A stretch of 64,000 nt of DNA, taken from Tetradesmus obliquus (lineage: Eukaryota; Chlorophyta; Chlorophyceae; Sphaeropleales; Scenedesmaceae). The stretch lies in the NCBI GenBank assembly GCA_030272155.1, contig CP126197.1:3774001-3838000 (forward strand), read 5' to 3'. The notes beneath the pieces were generated by a model. That model ran no database searches, was not told the origin of the DNA, and saw only the letters and a list, made by a program, of their open reading frames with translations. Shown here in pieces: positions 1 to 16,449 of the stretch (position 1 is its first letter; each line of letters opens with the position of its first letter). The translations under genes and the position numbers were made by a program.

Positions 1-101
1 CTCACATCTCCCTACTAACCAAACAAAGTTGCAGCTGCCTTGTGACCAAACCACGGCCTGGCAGACACATACGTAAGTACACAAACAGCACCATTGCCCA
101 C

Positions 102-798
102 CTGTCACAGGCCCGCAGCAGCAGGTACAGGTTGGCGTTGGCTGCGCTGCCTTCCTCAGACAGGGCAGCAGCCAGGCTGGCGCCGCGCCCTGCTGCTGCA
201 TCGCTGCTGCACTCCTCCGCAAGCGTGCGGTACCTGCATGCCAGATACAGTGCGATCAATGCAGTAATATGTTGCAATTTGTAGTGTTATCTTCCCAAGT
301 GCAGTCAGCTGAACTGCATCGCTGCTGCACTCCTCCGCAAGCGTGCGGTGCCTGCATGCCATGTGAACATTGAGCAAGAATTATATGCAATCAGGGAGCA
401 AGCTGCAGCTGCTGCAGACATAGAACTTAGCTATGAAGGATAGCTGCCCTGTGTTGCAGCGTTGCGGCGTTGATAGCTTGCTGACACAGGCCATCGACAT
501 GCACAAGCCAAAACGCTGCAACACGCAGCAGCAACACCGCACAAACACAGCACGCACCAGCAGCAAACTCCAACAAACCTCTTATGCTACCAACATACGC
601 AGCAGCAGCAGCAGCAGCAGCGCGCACCTCACAACGCGGATGTTGCGTGCGTTGCGGCAGAAGTGCCGCACATCACTGCTGGCTATGGCACGGCCTGGGC
701 TGCCCAGTGCCCCCAGCAGTGCTGCCAGGTGGCCCTCTACTGCTGCCACATCAGCATCAGCCTGCCGGCGGTACAGCCGCTGCAGCTGCAGGTACAGG

Positions 799-836
<38 letters not shown>

Positions 837-1185
837 GTGATGACGCAAAGTAAAGAGCAGCATGAGGTGATATATGCATGGTTGTAATTAGGATGTTGCG
901 CGTTGACAATGACAAGCAAGAGCAATGCGCGTGTTGCCCCTCCAGCCACCTCAGCTACCTGTCCAGCACGCAGGCGATCACATTCACACCACCTACCTTC
1001 AAGACCCCCACGAATCACGAGCACAGCACACATTACGGCCCTACAGCGTACTGGCTGTGCCACATGTACTCAACACATATAAACACAGCCACACTGCTCA
1101 TCCAACACATACACTCACTCTGTTGTGGCGTGCATGTCTGGGATGTTGCCATCCAGCGGCAGCCGGCCTCCACCCTCGCTAGCCT

Positions 1186-1223
<38 letters not shown>

Positions 1224-1367
1224 GGTGATCCACTAACAGCTGCAGTGTGCCACACATGTCTTCTGCCAGCATAACATCCATCCGTCTACACAGCAATAGC
1301 TTGCTTCTGGCCCATCTGCTGCTGTCACTGCGGATGCCTTGTGACGCTGCCACTGCCACTGTCGCCG

Positions 1368-1411
<44 letters not shown>

Positions 1412-1522
1412 ACTCACCACAAATTTGCGGAGCGCTGCCACCAGCAGCCAGAAGTCTGGGGTTGAGGGTTCCAGGTTTTGCGCCTTGGGGTCTTCCAGGA
1501 TGACCCGCACCTCAGATGCTGC

Positions 1523-1563
<41 letters not shown>

Positions 1564-1859
1564 GGCATCAGCAATGGCACACAGCTGCACGATGTGCAGG
1601 CCTCCTTGTCACAAGCTTGTCGACAGTGCTAGCTGTAGGTCAGGCACTTGAGCAGCTGGATGCATTTGTGGTGGCATGTTTGTTGCTAAAAATCACACAC
1701 CTGCTACAGGCAGTGTGCAGTAAAAATGCTGCATGCATGAACAGTTTTGATCATTGTAATCAAATGCATGTACTCGGTGCTTGCTGCAGGCCTCACGTGT
1801 GTTGGGGCGTGTCCAGGCATGGAAGGCTGACTTGAGTGCCTCGTCAAAGTTCTCCTCCT

Positions 1860-1898
<39 letters not shown>

Positions 1899-2356
1899 GT
1901 GATGCCGCCAGCATCATGCGTGGAGGGTGGCTGCAGATACCCACTTGCAGCCTCACAGAAGGTGCTAGAGGGCCGCCCGAGCCACAGCAGCGCACACCGC
2001 CTTCAGCAGCACGCGCCACCGCAGCTCGACTTGCACCTACTACTGCTACCTGCTGCTGCTGGTGCCCGTCAGCCTACCTTCTACACCAGCTGAGCTGCGG
2101 CATTAGAACTCACACTACTATGCGATACAGCAGTATGTGAGCCAAAAAAACATCGCCCATCACGCCCCAGCCACACACCTCCAGTGGCAGGCCGTCCTCC
2201 CCCTGGTAGCGCCGCATGCCCTGCAGCACCTGCTTGAACGCACCACGCTCCGCTGCATTGCCCGGCAGCCGGTCTGGCGCTGTGTCGGGGCCCAGAGAGG
2301 CACGCCACTCATGCAGCGCCAGCAGCAGCAGCACCACTGGCAGCAGCAACAGCAAA

Positions 2357-2391
<35 letters not shown>

Positions 2392-2670
2392 AAGCAGCAG
2401 CAGATGGCAATATTGTCAGCGCGACAGCTGATGGTTGGGGCGTTGTAGGGTGAACATGTCTGGCACAACTGGGAGCTCCAGCAGCAGCTGTAGCTGCTCA
2501 CAGGTACATCAGCGCAAGCGGCACCAGCACGCAAGAGCAACATCATCATCATGTGACCCATCAAGCGATAGCATAAACGCCATCATCAGCATGCAAGAGC
2601 AACATGTGTTGGATGCAGCAGACATCAAGTACACTGAGCACAGCTAGGTTCCACTCTACCACAGTACCAC

Positions 2671-2704
<34 letters not shown>

Positions 2705-2818
2705 GCCATGTGGTGCTGGCTCACCGTACGGTATGTGCATGTGTACGTGCTTGTCCACTGCTGCCAGGTCAAACGAGTAGGCATACTCCAGCAGTGCAGG
2801 CCAGGGGCACGTGAGCCT

Positions 2819-2865
<47 letters not shown>

Positions 2866-3201
2866 GGCAGCAGCAGCAGCAGCAGACTTCCTTCAACAAT
2901 GCACGCAGGCACCAGGAGCTGGCCAGGTCGCAGCGGTGGGCCCCAAGCACAGCGCAGCACCCAAGCAGCTTTTGCTACAAGGCAAGGCATCCAAACTCTT
3001 CTAGAGCCACTTTGCAGCATCGTCTGAATGACCGCTGATCAGACCTATCCAGTCAGCACACACAGAACCGGCACTAGCACTCTCATCCTGTTGTTGGCTG
3101 CTTTTCCTGCTGCTGCTGCTGCTGCTGCTGCTCACCGCAGGTCATCCACTTGTGAGTCAGGCTTGGACTCAATCACAACATGCTCGAGAAGGCTCGCCTG
3201 C

Positions 3202-3236
<35 letters not shown>

Positions 3237-4509
3237 TCAGCAGCAGCAGCAGCAGCAGCAGGCGGCAGCTACTACCTAGTTAATTAGACAACCGACTGCA
3301 GGCACAGCCATACTGCACAACACCCAAGGCACTGCTTACAACACGCGAGCGCACATGAAGACTCTGCTGAACTGTGCGTGCCACGGATGCCACTGCCATG
3401 CTGAACCTGCAGCAACCCTGCACCACGCCCATATCAGTGCACCGCCCCTGGCATATCCCGCAAACGCTCATGTGCATGCGCTTGTCACCAGAAGTACACA
3501 ACGCATAGCCATTGCTTCTGCTGCTGCTGCTGCTGCTGGACTATCCCTACTATCACTGATTATGCTAACCACCAGCTGCACTTTCACGCATGCTGTAGCT
3601 AAAACTGATCATCAGCGCACTCACCCGCATGTAGCCCATGAGCCCGTATGAGCGCACCACCAGCAGCTTCACGCCCTTCGCCCTGCACAGCTCATCCAGC
3701 TGCAGCAGCTGCTGCTCAGGCATCTGCAGGCAAGCCCAGCAGCAGGTGCAGCAGGCACTGGGATGAGTAAAATTCTGGGTCACTGTGCAAACAGAGGCGT
3801 GCTGCTCATCCAGCTGCAGCAGCTGCTGCTCAGGCATCTGCAGGCGCAGCCGGCCAGCCCAGCAGCAGGTGCGGCAGCAACAGCGGTGAGTGGCATGTGC
3901 TTTGTTTGCAGATGCACGAACCGCCCGCTGCTGCTGCCAGGTGTGGTGTCTACCAACATAATCTACATTCTCCAACTCAAACAAGTGCAAGCGATCACAG
4001 TCATGCTACTGACACCCCCTGTACTGCAGACTACTCAGTCAATCATGCTGGCAGTACTGCGCGCAGCACAGCACACAGCAGCAGCTGCAACTGTTGTCCT
4101 GCAAGCGCACCTGCGTGGCAATGACCAAGTCAAAGCCCTCCAGGAAGCTAGGATTGTTCTGCAGCAGCTCCTCCGGCGTGTCTTCTACGTAGCTGCCCGA
4201 AACTGAATCATTCATCTCCTTGAGCAGGTCTGTCACGACCTGGGCCCTGGAGTGGCCCAGCCTGGCAGCATCAACGAGGAAGTTGTTGCCTAAGTCCCGC
4301 GGCTGCACCTTGTTGCGGTCTACGATTGTGAACGATGCGATGCCGCCAAGCACCAAGTTCTTGAGCGTCTCAGAGCCAGTTGGGCTGCAGTTGAGTAGAG
4401 CTATCCTGGCATGCTCCAGGCGCTGCTGCCCCTCCGCGCCCCAGATCCGAATTTGTCTGTCATAGCGCTTGCTTTTGTTGTCGACTGCGTTGCCTGACTG
4501 GTCCGACAT
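102..4509 (-). CDS. AXR1: NEDD8-activating enzyme E1 regulatory subunit (AXR1/NAE1/APPBP1), 3' end outside window
   Basis: Pseudo-E1 subunit that pairs with UBA3/ECR1 to activate NEDD8/RUB for cullin neddylation. Exons on the minus strand: 4509-4111, 3723-3625, 3197-3136, 2816-2725, 2336-2179, 1857-1797, 1518-1418, 1183-1119, 798-628, 233-102. All junctions are GT-AG and in frame, giving 446 complete codons. The N-terminus has the family signature RYDRQIRIWGAEGQ followed by a Rossmann-type stretch ending in FTIVDRNKV. Later landmarks are YGLMGYMR, VVIESKPDSQVDDLR, AAVDKHVHMHIPY, FWLLVAALRKFV and LYLLLRACDR, all in the order seen in plant AXR1 and human NAE1. The family is about 530-540 residues, so roughly 90 C-terminal residues lie left of base 1. 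I use the ATG at 4509, the first ATG before the conserved block; an in-frame TTG lies just upstream. Identity is secure; the 3' part is missing from the window, not broken. Confidence 0.93.
200..363 (-). repeat. Tandem copy of the 5' edge of AXR1 exon 10
   Basis: The real exon starts at 233 (acceptor ...GCATGCAG). A near-identical block with its own CAG acceptor sits 118 bp upstream in sense direction, with exon-like start at 351. About 45 bp match almost perfectly, including codons for RTLAEECSSDA, after which the copy diverges. It lies inside the intron and is not needed for the protein. Confidence 0.85.
1187..1222 (-). repeat. (CTG)12 in sense orientation abutting the acceptor of AXR1 exon 8
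   Basis: Plus strand (CAG)12. Read in gene orientation it is a CTG run that ends in the CTGCAG acceptor of the exon starting at 1183. The same 234-nt intron carries a complementary (CAG)14 at its 5' end (1370-1411). Confidence 0.95.
1370..1411 (-). repeat. (CAG)14 in sense orientation abutting the donor of AXR1 exon 7
   Basis: Plus strand (CTG)14. In gene orientation the intron begins GTGAGT and runs straight into CAG repeats. It is perfectly complementary to the CTG run at the other end of the same intron (1187-1222). Confidence 0.95.
2674..2886 (-). repeat. Sense (CAG)10 after the donor of AXR1 exon 4, and sense CTG tract before its acceptor
   Basis: At 2674-2703 the plus strand is (CTG)10, so the intron downstream of exon 4 (donor at 2724) carries CAG repeats near its 5' end. 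At 2819-2886 the plus strand is an imperfect CAG run, giving an uninterrupted pyrimidine-rich CTG tract into the acceptor of exon 4 (2816). The exon is thus bracketed by oppositely oriented tracts, as are several other exons of this gene (3107-3130, 3204-3262, 2337-2402). Confidence 0.9.
3723..3842 (-). repeat. Tandem copy of the 5' edge of AXR1 exon 2
   Basis: The exon proper starts at 3723 with codons for MPEQQLLQLDE. The same acceptor and codons recur with start at 3837, an offset of 114 bp, then diverge. The extra copy is intronic and lies upstream of the true exon in sense direction. Confidence 0.85.
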
Positions 4510-4875
4510 CACAGTTGAGTTCAAAGAAGTTCTGCTTGATCACCACAAGTTCTCCCTGCTTACTTTCCCAACCGTCAGCAGCTCGACGATTCGTGAACGC
4601 CAATCAGGTAGATATTTGTTTACGAGTAGGCACTTGGCCAGCTATAGACGTAACTGAGCACGTAGAGTGGTCTTAGGTGTCTGTCAAGCAGTACACCGCA
4701 ATGATGCTGATGTGTGCCTTGCGAACCCCATGCAGCATACACAATTAGCCGTTGGTCTTTGCAGGTGCAGTATATTGGCACTCTTACAAGCTGCAGACAG
4801 CTCGTCGCAACCTGCAACAAGGACTAACATGTCATTAACGTCAAAACCACCAGGGCTTAGGTTCCAGCGCTGCCA
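4510..4875. other. Spacer between AXR1 (5' side) and KATNAL2 (3' side)
   Basis: Both neighbours are on the minus strand, so this holds the KATNAL2 3' UTR and the AXR1 promoter/5' UTR. I see no ORF with recognisable content. The reverse-strand motif TGTAA (4784-4788), about 90 nt after the KATNAL2 stop, fits the chlorophyte poly(A) signal. Confidence 0.6.
4784..4788 (-). promoter_or_regulatory. Putative TGTAA poly(A) signal of the katanin-like gene
   Basis: TTACA on the plus strand reads TGTAA in the sense of the upstream gene, about 90 nt past its TGA stop. TGTAA near the 3' end is the usual polyadenylation element in green algae. A pentamer can occur by chance. Confidence 0.4.
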
Positions 4876-10231
<5,356 letters not shown>

Positions 10232-10821
10232 ATTCAAGAGGGTTGGCGTTGCAACGGTTGCTCTGCTTTTGGTGAACGCAGCTGGCTTGTGTGAACCTGT
10301 ACTGCTGCACCTGCCGGGTCGACTGCGGCTGCTCCCGCCAACGACTAGCACTAGACAGTTCTTGACATCGCAACAGCTGATATGGGCAGGTGCACTGCTT
10401 GTGCGACTCTACATGGCGTACATGCCGATCCTTCCCGCCTGCCTTCTTGATCGAATGTGTCGAGACATGCACCTCAGAAGATGTTGGTGCGTTCAATTCA
10501 GTGTGTAACTGTTGGCGAATCTCCAATACTTGCTGTTGCACCACCGGCTTGAAGCAGAGCGTTTGATGCACGTCAACAGCAGCAGGGACTTTCACACGTC
10601 ATCTCAGGCTGGAGCTGCCAAGTGCTGCAAGTCACGTTAGGCCGAGTCTGTCGTTTACTGCTGGTATGCGTAGCTGCACGGCGAGTTTTTGCTGGTCATG
10701 GTCTACTTGGCTATGCATTGTAAAGTTTGCCTTCGCCCTGCAGTTGAGCCCTGTTATGACAGGGTCACATGCAATCCAGAGCTTGCCTAAGCAGCTAGGA
10801 TCAGCTGTTTGAGGTGTTCTT
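10232..10821. promoter_or_regulatory. Divergent promoter region between the katanin-like and RluA-like genes
   Basis: The start codons at 10231 (-) and 10822 (+) face away from each other over 590 bp, so the stretch must hold both 5' ends. I see no convincing TATA element and no recognisable coding content; open frames here lack similarity to anything I know. Confidence 0.6.
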
Positions 10822-13276
10822 ATGAACAGGACTGTGTGGTTGATTCTAAGCTACAAGGCAGGGATGTTCATGCTAGGCCGGCACTTGGGTCTTACCTGTT
10901 GCAGTCGTTCAGAAGCTACTTCTCACTTTAAACCTTTCCTTTTCAATCACGTAAACGTTTGTGTAAAGTCACTGCCACCTGGGCCAAGCAGAGGCCGCGC
11001 GGTGCTCGTCAGGTCCATGGTGCAAATCCCAGCCCGCAAAGTGGAAGTGCAGGAAGAAGCTTTCTGCAAGGCAAACCACTCTGGACAGCGTTTAGATGCG
11101 GTCTTGCCCGATTTATTCGGCAGCCGATACAGCAGTGCCTCAGGTAGGGCTTGTCATTTTGCTGCTGCTGGGACTGCTGCTGCTGCTACTGCCGCTGCTG
11201 GCTAGCTGCACCTCGTCTTGTTGTGCTGACATTACGCTCTGCTGTTATGCCTTTTACTGTGCAGCCGGCAAGAAGGCCATTAGAAGAAAGGAAGTGCAAG
11301 TCAATGGCAGCGTTGCACGCACAGACATGCTCCTGCAAGAGGGAGACGTTGTGCGGGTGGTCATGAAAGTGGGCTGTGGAGCAGTGTGGGGCAGCACGGC
11401 TGGTGAGTGGGCACTGCTGCATGCCTATGGCCTGAATAATCAAACAAGATAATCAAGCGACAGACACAAAGCCAGTTGCTGCAGCCGTTCATGGCTGTGT
11501 GCTACAGTAAAAGCCCCAGACACTGGCCCCAGCCTGCACCAGCTGAAGCCCAATAGTAGCAAAACACCCCATTGACAGCAGCGCTTGCCTAGTCCTGAGA
11601 CTTTCATCCAGCAGTTGTGTCCTGGTTTGGGACTGCTCGACATATGAGGGTACAACGGTTCCTGGTTTGCCTTTGCAGGAAAGCCTGGTCTTGAGGTGGC
11701 CTGTGAGGATGAGCACATGGCCTGCATAGTCAAGCCGCAGGTGTGCAGAGCAGCAGACACATTGAGCGACGCATGCTTGCTGCGTCGAGCTGCCTTACAG
11801 TTGCATACGTTGTACTTGACGTGGAGCAACTGCTGAAAAGGCAGCGTCTCAGCCCGCCTGCAAGCGCCCCTCCAGCAAACAGCAGAGTTGCTGGCGCCTG
11901 CAGTTGTTGACTTTGCAAGGCCACGCTCCTCCCCTGCTTGCTGCCTGTGACTCTTTTGCTGATTGCAATGCTATGTGTTCGCCCCTCAGGGCCTGCCCAC
12001 ACAAGGCACAGGGGAGGGTACAGTCCAGGGCCGCATCAAGTACTGCCTGCAGCCCTCTCCTCTGCCTGGGGCGCTGTTCAGGCCACACCACGTGAGCAGC
12101 AAGCAGCACCTAGTCTTTCAGGCCACACCATATGAGCAGCCAGCAGTCTGCTTGTGGAGCTCGGCACAGCAGATGCAGCAGAGGTTGCAGAACATGAGCG
12201 CAGCTGGCAAATGCACACCACGTGAGCAGCCACCAGCAGCCTGGTTGCGCAGCTGGGCACACCACCAATTCAGTGCGGCCAGGGCATCATGCCTTGTGTG
12301 TACTGCGTGCGATGCCTCTGTCCTGCCCTGCTACATGCATGCTAAATCATCATACATGTACCAGCATCCCCGTGTTGCGTAAGCACAGCATGACTTACAA
12401 TCTTTTTCACCCGCGCTGTTGTGCTTCAGGTGCACCGCCTGGATGTGAATACGGGTGGGCTGCTGCTGGTGGCTAAGACACGCGCAGCAGGCACAGCCCT
12501 GGCAGCTGACCTGGCGCAGCACAAGATGCAGAAGAGGTGATGGGCAGCATGAACTTCATGTGGAACTGCACATAGCATGTCAGGCTGCAAACATTGGACA
12601 GGCAGGCAGTTACAGCTGTGTGACTCGCTGCAGCAGTCCGTCTCCTGTATGCTCTGACCTTTCTGTCACCAGAAACCCACATGCCGAAGCTCGCCAGCAC
12701 ATGCTGACGCCACCTGATCTGGCATCCTGACTGAATCTCTGTGGGAACTTCTGTTCTTTCACTGCTGCTGCAGGTACCTGGCACTTGTTACCGGCCGGCT
12801 AGAGGGCAGCGGCATGATCAGCTACCCCCTTGAGGGCAAGCCTGCAGTCAGCCTCTTCAGAGTGGAGCAGCAGCAGCCCTCAGGTAATTGCGTGGGCAGA
12901 TGCGGTTTTTGATGATTGCACATACGTGACTGTAAACACCTGTATGCTTCAGCGTATCCATGGCAGCGTATCCATGGCGGGACTGGCAGTGGACTGGGTG
13001 TCCTGGCATCTTCCCAGCCACATCCAAACATTTTCCTCGCTGTTTCGCCCCTCTGCCCCTACCTGCTATCCATATCTGAACCCGTGCAGCAACCTATGGC
13101 TGGCTGACATGGGTGAGCCTGTGGCCCAAGACAGGCCGCACACACCAGCTGCGCAAGCACTGCGCTTACATAGGCTACCCCATCCTGGGTGATAGCCACT
13201 ACATGCTACACCGCAAGCCCAACTGCCAGGTCACACAGCTGGCAGATGTGCAGCAGCACCTGCCACAGCTTGATGA

Positions 13277-13313
<37 letters not shown>

Positions 13314-13374
13314 AGTACGGCTGCTGGCAGCACTGGCGTAGCTGGTGGTGCAAGGCACTTGCAGGAGCAAGAAG

Positions 13375-13415
<41 letters not shown>

Positions 13416-14045
13416 CGGCCGCCGAAGCGGCAACGGCATGACGCTGAGGGCGAGGGTGGTGCGCCAGAAGCTGCAGAGCAGCAGGCGGCAGCAGCGCAGC
13501 AGCAGGGAGGCTCAAAAGTACACGACTTGCAGCAGGAGCAGCCAGTGCAGCAGCAGGAGCAGCAGCAGCTAGACCATCGGCAAACACACAATCAGCAGAC
13601 ACCTCAAGAGTTGCAGCAGCAGGGCAGCTTGCAGCAGCAACCACCGCCAGCAGCAGCTGCTGCTGACCCAGGTCCAAGAGCGGCAGGCGCTGCCATGCAC
13701 GGGACAGTTGCTGCTGGCACAGATGCAGTGGCAGCACAGCAGGACACTGACGCAGGAGCTGGGAGCTCAGATGAAGAAAACATGACTAGCGCTGCTGAAG
13801 CCGCCGGCAGCAGCAGCAGCAGCAAAGCAGTAGGCATCAAGCAGCGGGGTCAGCAGCTGTGCGACGGCTCCACTGTCATGACATGCCTGTGGGCTGTGCA
13901 GCTGCAGCTGCTGCACCCCATCACGCGGCAGCCGCTGGACCTGTCTATTGAGGAGCAGGCGGCTAGGGAGTATGAGAGGATCTGCAGCATAGAAGCTGCA
14001 GCAGCAGCAGCAGCGGTGATGGGGAGAGCAAAGGTTCAGCAGTGA
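10822..14045 (+). CDS. RluA-family RNA pseudouridine synthase with S4 domain and long Gln-rich insert
   Basis: Seven exons: 10822-11143, 11265-11402, 11679-11740, 11990-12091, 12430-12536, 12774-12883, 13090-14045. They encode about 598 residues from the first ATG, or 533 from the ATG at 11017. The leader before 11017 is Arg/Ser-rich and could be an organelle transit peptide. An S4-like RNA-binding segment ([12 protein letters not shown] ... [13 protein letters not shown]) precedes the catalytic domain. Key motifs are KPQGLPTQG, then [17 protein letters not shown] with the family's catalytic Asp in HRLD (about residue 213), then [16 protein letters not shown] and YPILGDSHY. The last exon carries a Gln/Ala-rich insert (13260-13860) before a final conserved piece ([14 protein letters not shown]). 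The enzyme isomerises uridine in rRNA or tRNA; which RNA and compartment cannot be read from the sequence. Confidence 0.9.
12070..12240 (+). repeat. Three copies of the donor edge of RluA-like exon 4
   Basis: The true exon ends at 12091 in ...GGCCACACCAC|GTGAGC. Near-copies of that junction occur at about 12121-12140 and 12212-12232, both in the following intron. The first copy has lost the donor GT (TATGAGC); the second retains GTGAGC. Two further usable-looking junctions thus follow the real donor. Confidence 0.75.
13263..13860 (+). repeat. Coding CAG-rich region (poly-Ala and poly-Gln) inside the RluA-like last exon
   Basis: Several CAG runs (for example around 13281-13311 and 13378-13411) are read as Ala and as Gln in the same frame. 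They form a roughly 200-residue disordered insert between the catalytic core and the last conserved strand of the domain. No stop interrupts it, so it appears to be translated. Confidence 0.85.
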
Positions 14046-14927
14046 TTGGTCATGCTGCATCATGAGCATGGCGATACGGCTAAGCGGCCTGCGGCTGCCA
14101 GCCTCTGACTATTATCTGTAACCAGCAGGATGGATGAAATGACGTATCATCAACCTTATACAAGGTTGCACACAGACCAAGCGTTGCGAGCCATCCTCAA
14201 TATGTTAGTTATTGTGTACCGCGCATACAAGGCCTTGAATCACAACAATGGTCATTACCCTTGGAACCACAGCAACGTTGCCCATGTAAGCAATGTAATA
14301 CACGGTCAACCTGTCACTTGAAACATGTATCGTCTTCCCTGCAATTCTTTATACTGTCACTTGTGCCAGGCCTTGCTGCTCCGTTGGACAGGCAACCCCC
14401 TCAGCAATCTAGATTCAACAGCAGATCTGCTGCTGCATTGCTAGCTGGCCGCTTGCTTGCCCGGCCATTGCCTGCAAGCACGCTCAACAGAGCAGACTAC
14501 ACGTGACTTTGCTGTCCCTGAGAGGCACGTGCATTGCACATACAAGTCAGGAACCATCAAATGATATGTAAACTTCGAGCATCACATGCTGCGCCAACAG
14601 CAGTGCTTGTGCAGCAGTGCATGTTATCCAGCATGGTACACATTGCATGGCGCTGCACATGCAGTAACAAGCTGCACCTCTCGCAAGGCTGCTACACTCA
14701 ATGCTGTACAGCACACACTGGTAAACAAGCACCGTGACAATGCCAAAAGAACCACAAGAACAATTGTACAGAGCCGGCTACAATTCTGATCACCAGCAGC
14801 GGTCACAATGTCGGCTGCGCAATGCCAACAATCCCTGTCTCCATAACAAAATCTCACAGTATAATTCATATCTTTGAAGCATCATCACACAGGACAGTAC
14901 AGCACACATGCCTGAGCGCCACTCCTG
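14046..14927. other. Convergent intergenic spacer
   Basis: Between the 3' ends of the RluA-like (+) and ADC-like (-) genes. It should hold both 3' UTRs. Short open frames are present but none shows a recognisable domain or splice chain. Confidence 0.6.
14117..14121 (+). promoter_or_regulatory. Putative TGTAA poly(A) signal of the RluA-like gene
   Basis: TGTAA lies about 72 nt after the TGA at 14043-14045, the position expected for a green algal polyadenylation element. Confidence 0.45.
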
Positions 14928-16449
14928 TCACCTTTGACCAGCTGCTGCTTTCCTGCAAGTGAAGGGCTTGGGATCATCCAGCTGACCTGGCGAGCCATTG
15001 ACAAACCCAACATCCCTGGACTCAACAATCTGCACTGTCTCGTTCTCCCTGCCAGTAAACACATACGAGTCAAAGCTGATGCTGACTGCTCTTGTCAGCA
15101 CCAGAGCGTCATACTTGGGGAAGCGCAGCATCTGGCGGTTAGGCACCAGCGCTGCGCTGCTGCTGTTGGATGCCGCCAGTGCTGCCGCTGCAGCATTCAC
15201 GTCAGCAGCAGAAGCAGCGCGCGTGCCCGCCAGCAAGCTGGCTGCCACTGCTGCCTCTGCGGCTGCATCTGCTGCCTCCTCTGCGCTCGGCGGCACGCCC
15301 ACATCAAAAGATAACACGTTACTAACAGTTACTTTTGCGTCCTTGATGGGCCACTGCAGCGTGTTGTAGCCGTATTTGACAAATGCTGGGAACCAGGCTG
15401 GCATGTCACGAGCCTGGTCTGCTGCTGTTAGGTTGGCACTGAAGAAGGCTTTTCCAGAAGCAGGGTCCCGCACTGTTACTGAGGTTGAGGTCCATTCAAA
15501 CTTTGCAAGCTCCTGCAGCACCAGCAGCAGCAGCGGCAGCAGCGGCAGCAGCAGCAACTTAGGAATGATTGGTTGTGCCGCCTCTTTCCTGGCACACATA
15601 GGGACACTGGTGTGGTCGGTGATTTCATGTTTAGCATCCTCCATTGAGAGAAGAATAACTGCTATGTTGTAGGTGATACACAATACAACAAATGCTTTGG
15701 CAGCTGCGGCATGCCACATACAAGCTGCTGTCCCAATGAAAAGTCTGCACAGACAGTACTAGTAGCAGGGCTGCTCCTGTTTGCTGGCTACTGGTTGAAC
15801 ACGTGTCACTTTGCTGGGTTGTTGCTTGCAGCCTGCATGCCGGCTGCTGGTTGCAGCTCGTGCTGCCATGCTAATTGCTTCTGCTGCTGCAGCTGCTGCC
15901 ACTGCTGCCGCCGCCGCCGCCGCCGCCGCTGCTGCTGCTGCTGCTGCTGCTGAAGCTGCTATTAACAAATACAGTCCACCAACTGCTTCACAAGAGCCCC
16001 TTAGTGCTCACCTTAGGGAAGCCCCAGTAGGTCCTGCCGATCTGTTGACTGATTGGCATGTCCACCCAGAAGCGCTGCGCTGAATAGAATGTGTGGTTGC
16101 TGCAGCTGGGCTTGAACTTCCCGGGGAACCACATCATCTCACTAAGAACTCCAATTAGTGGGCCCATATCACCACGTGTTACTAACAGGTAGCCCTCCCC
16201 ACCCAGGAAGTCCCATCGCCACATCGGCGCATCTTTGTATGCTGGCGGTGGCGTGGGCTGCTGCTGCAGGGGCTTTGTGCGAAAGATGAGTGTGAGGGTC
16301 TTTGCTGTGCTGAGCGTGAACTGCTGTTGCTGCTGCTGTATTGGGAGCAGTAGCGCGTGTGCTGCTTGTGCCGTGACTGCCAGCAGCAGCAGGCATGCAG
16401 CGCTGCGCTGGCCCAGGCTGCAGGGACATCTTCTGGATCTGCTGCTCAT
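14928..16449 (-). CDS. Secreted protein with acetoacetate-decarboxylase-like fold
   Basis: Two exons, 16449-16012 and 15512-14928, joined in frame to give 340 residues. The ATG at 16449 starts a basic n-region and a hydrophobic stretch (AACLLLLAVTAQAAHALLL), which looks like a signal peptide or anchor. The centre reads GRTYWGFPKELAKFEW across the splice junction. This matches the GR..WG.PK motif around which acetoacetate-decarboxylase-like beta-barrel proteins are built; upstream GYLLVTRGDMGPLIGVLSEMM also fits. An Ala-rich segment (about residues 200-240) is low complexity. The similarity is to the fold; whether it decarboxylates anything is unknown, and I did not identify a catalytic lysine with confidence. 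The start is shared with the purH promoter region on the other strand. Confidence 0.6.
15870..15960. repeat. GCC/GCT trinucleotide tract in the ADC-like intron
   Basis: A (GCC)n run passing into (GCT)n on the plus strand, about 55 nt upstream (in sense) of nothing coding; it lies inside the single 500-bp intron of the ADC-like gene. It is read as poly-Ala in some frames but is not in an exon. Confidence 0.8.

Noticed and set aside
1..100. Final exon of AXR1 within the first 100 bp
   Set aside because: An acceptor exists (GCCAG near 53), but the phase-correct frame stops after about 14 codons, while the family needs roughly 90 more residues; the true exon is probably outside the window.
13199..13737. 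Long antisense frames opposite the RluA-like last exon
   Set aside because: CAG tracts are open in all six frames (Gln, Ala, Ser / Leu, Cys, Ala); these are shadows of the coding insert.
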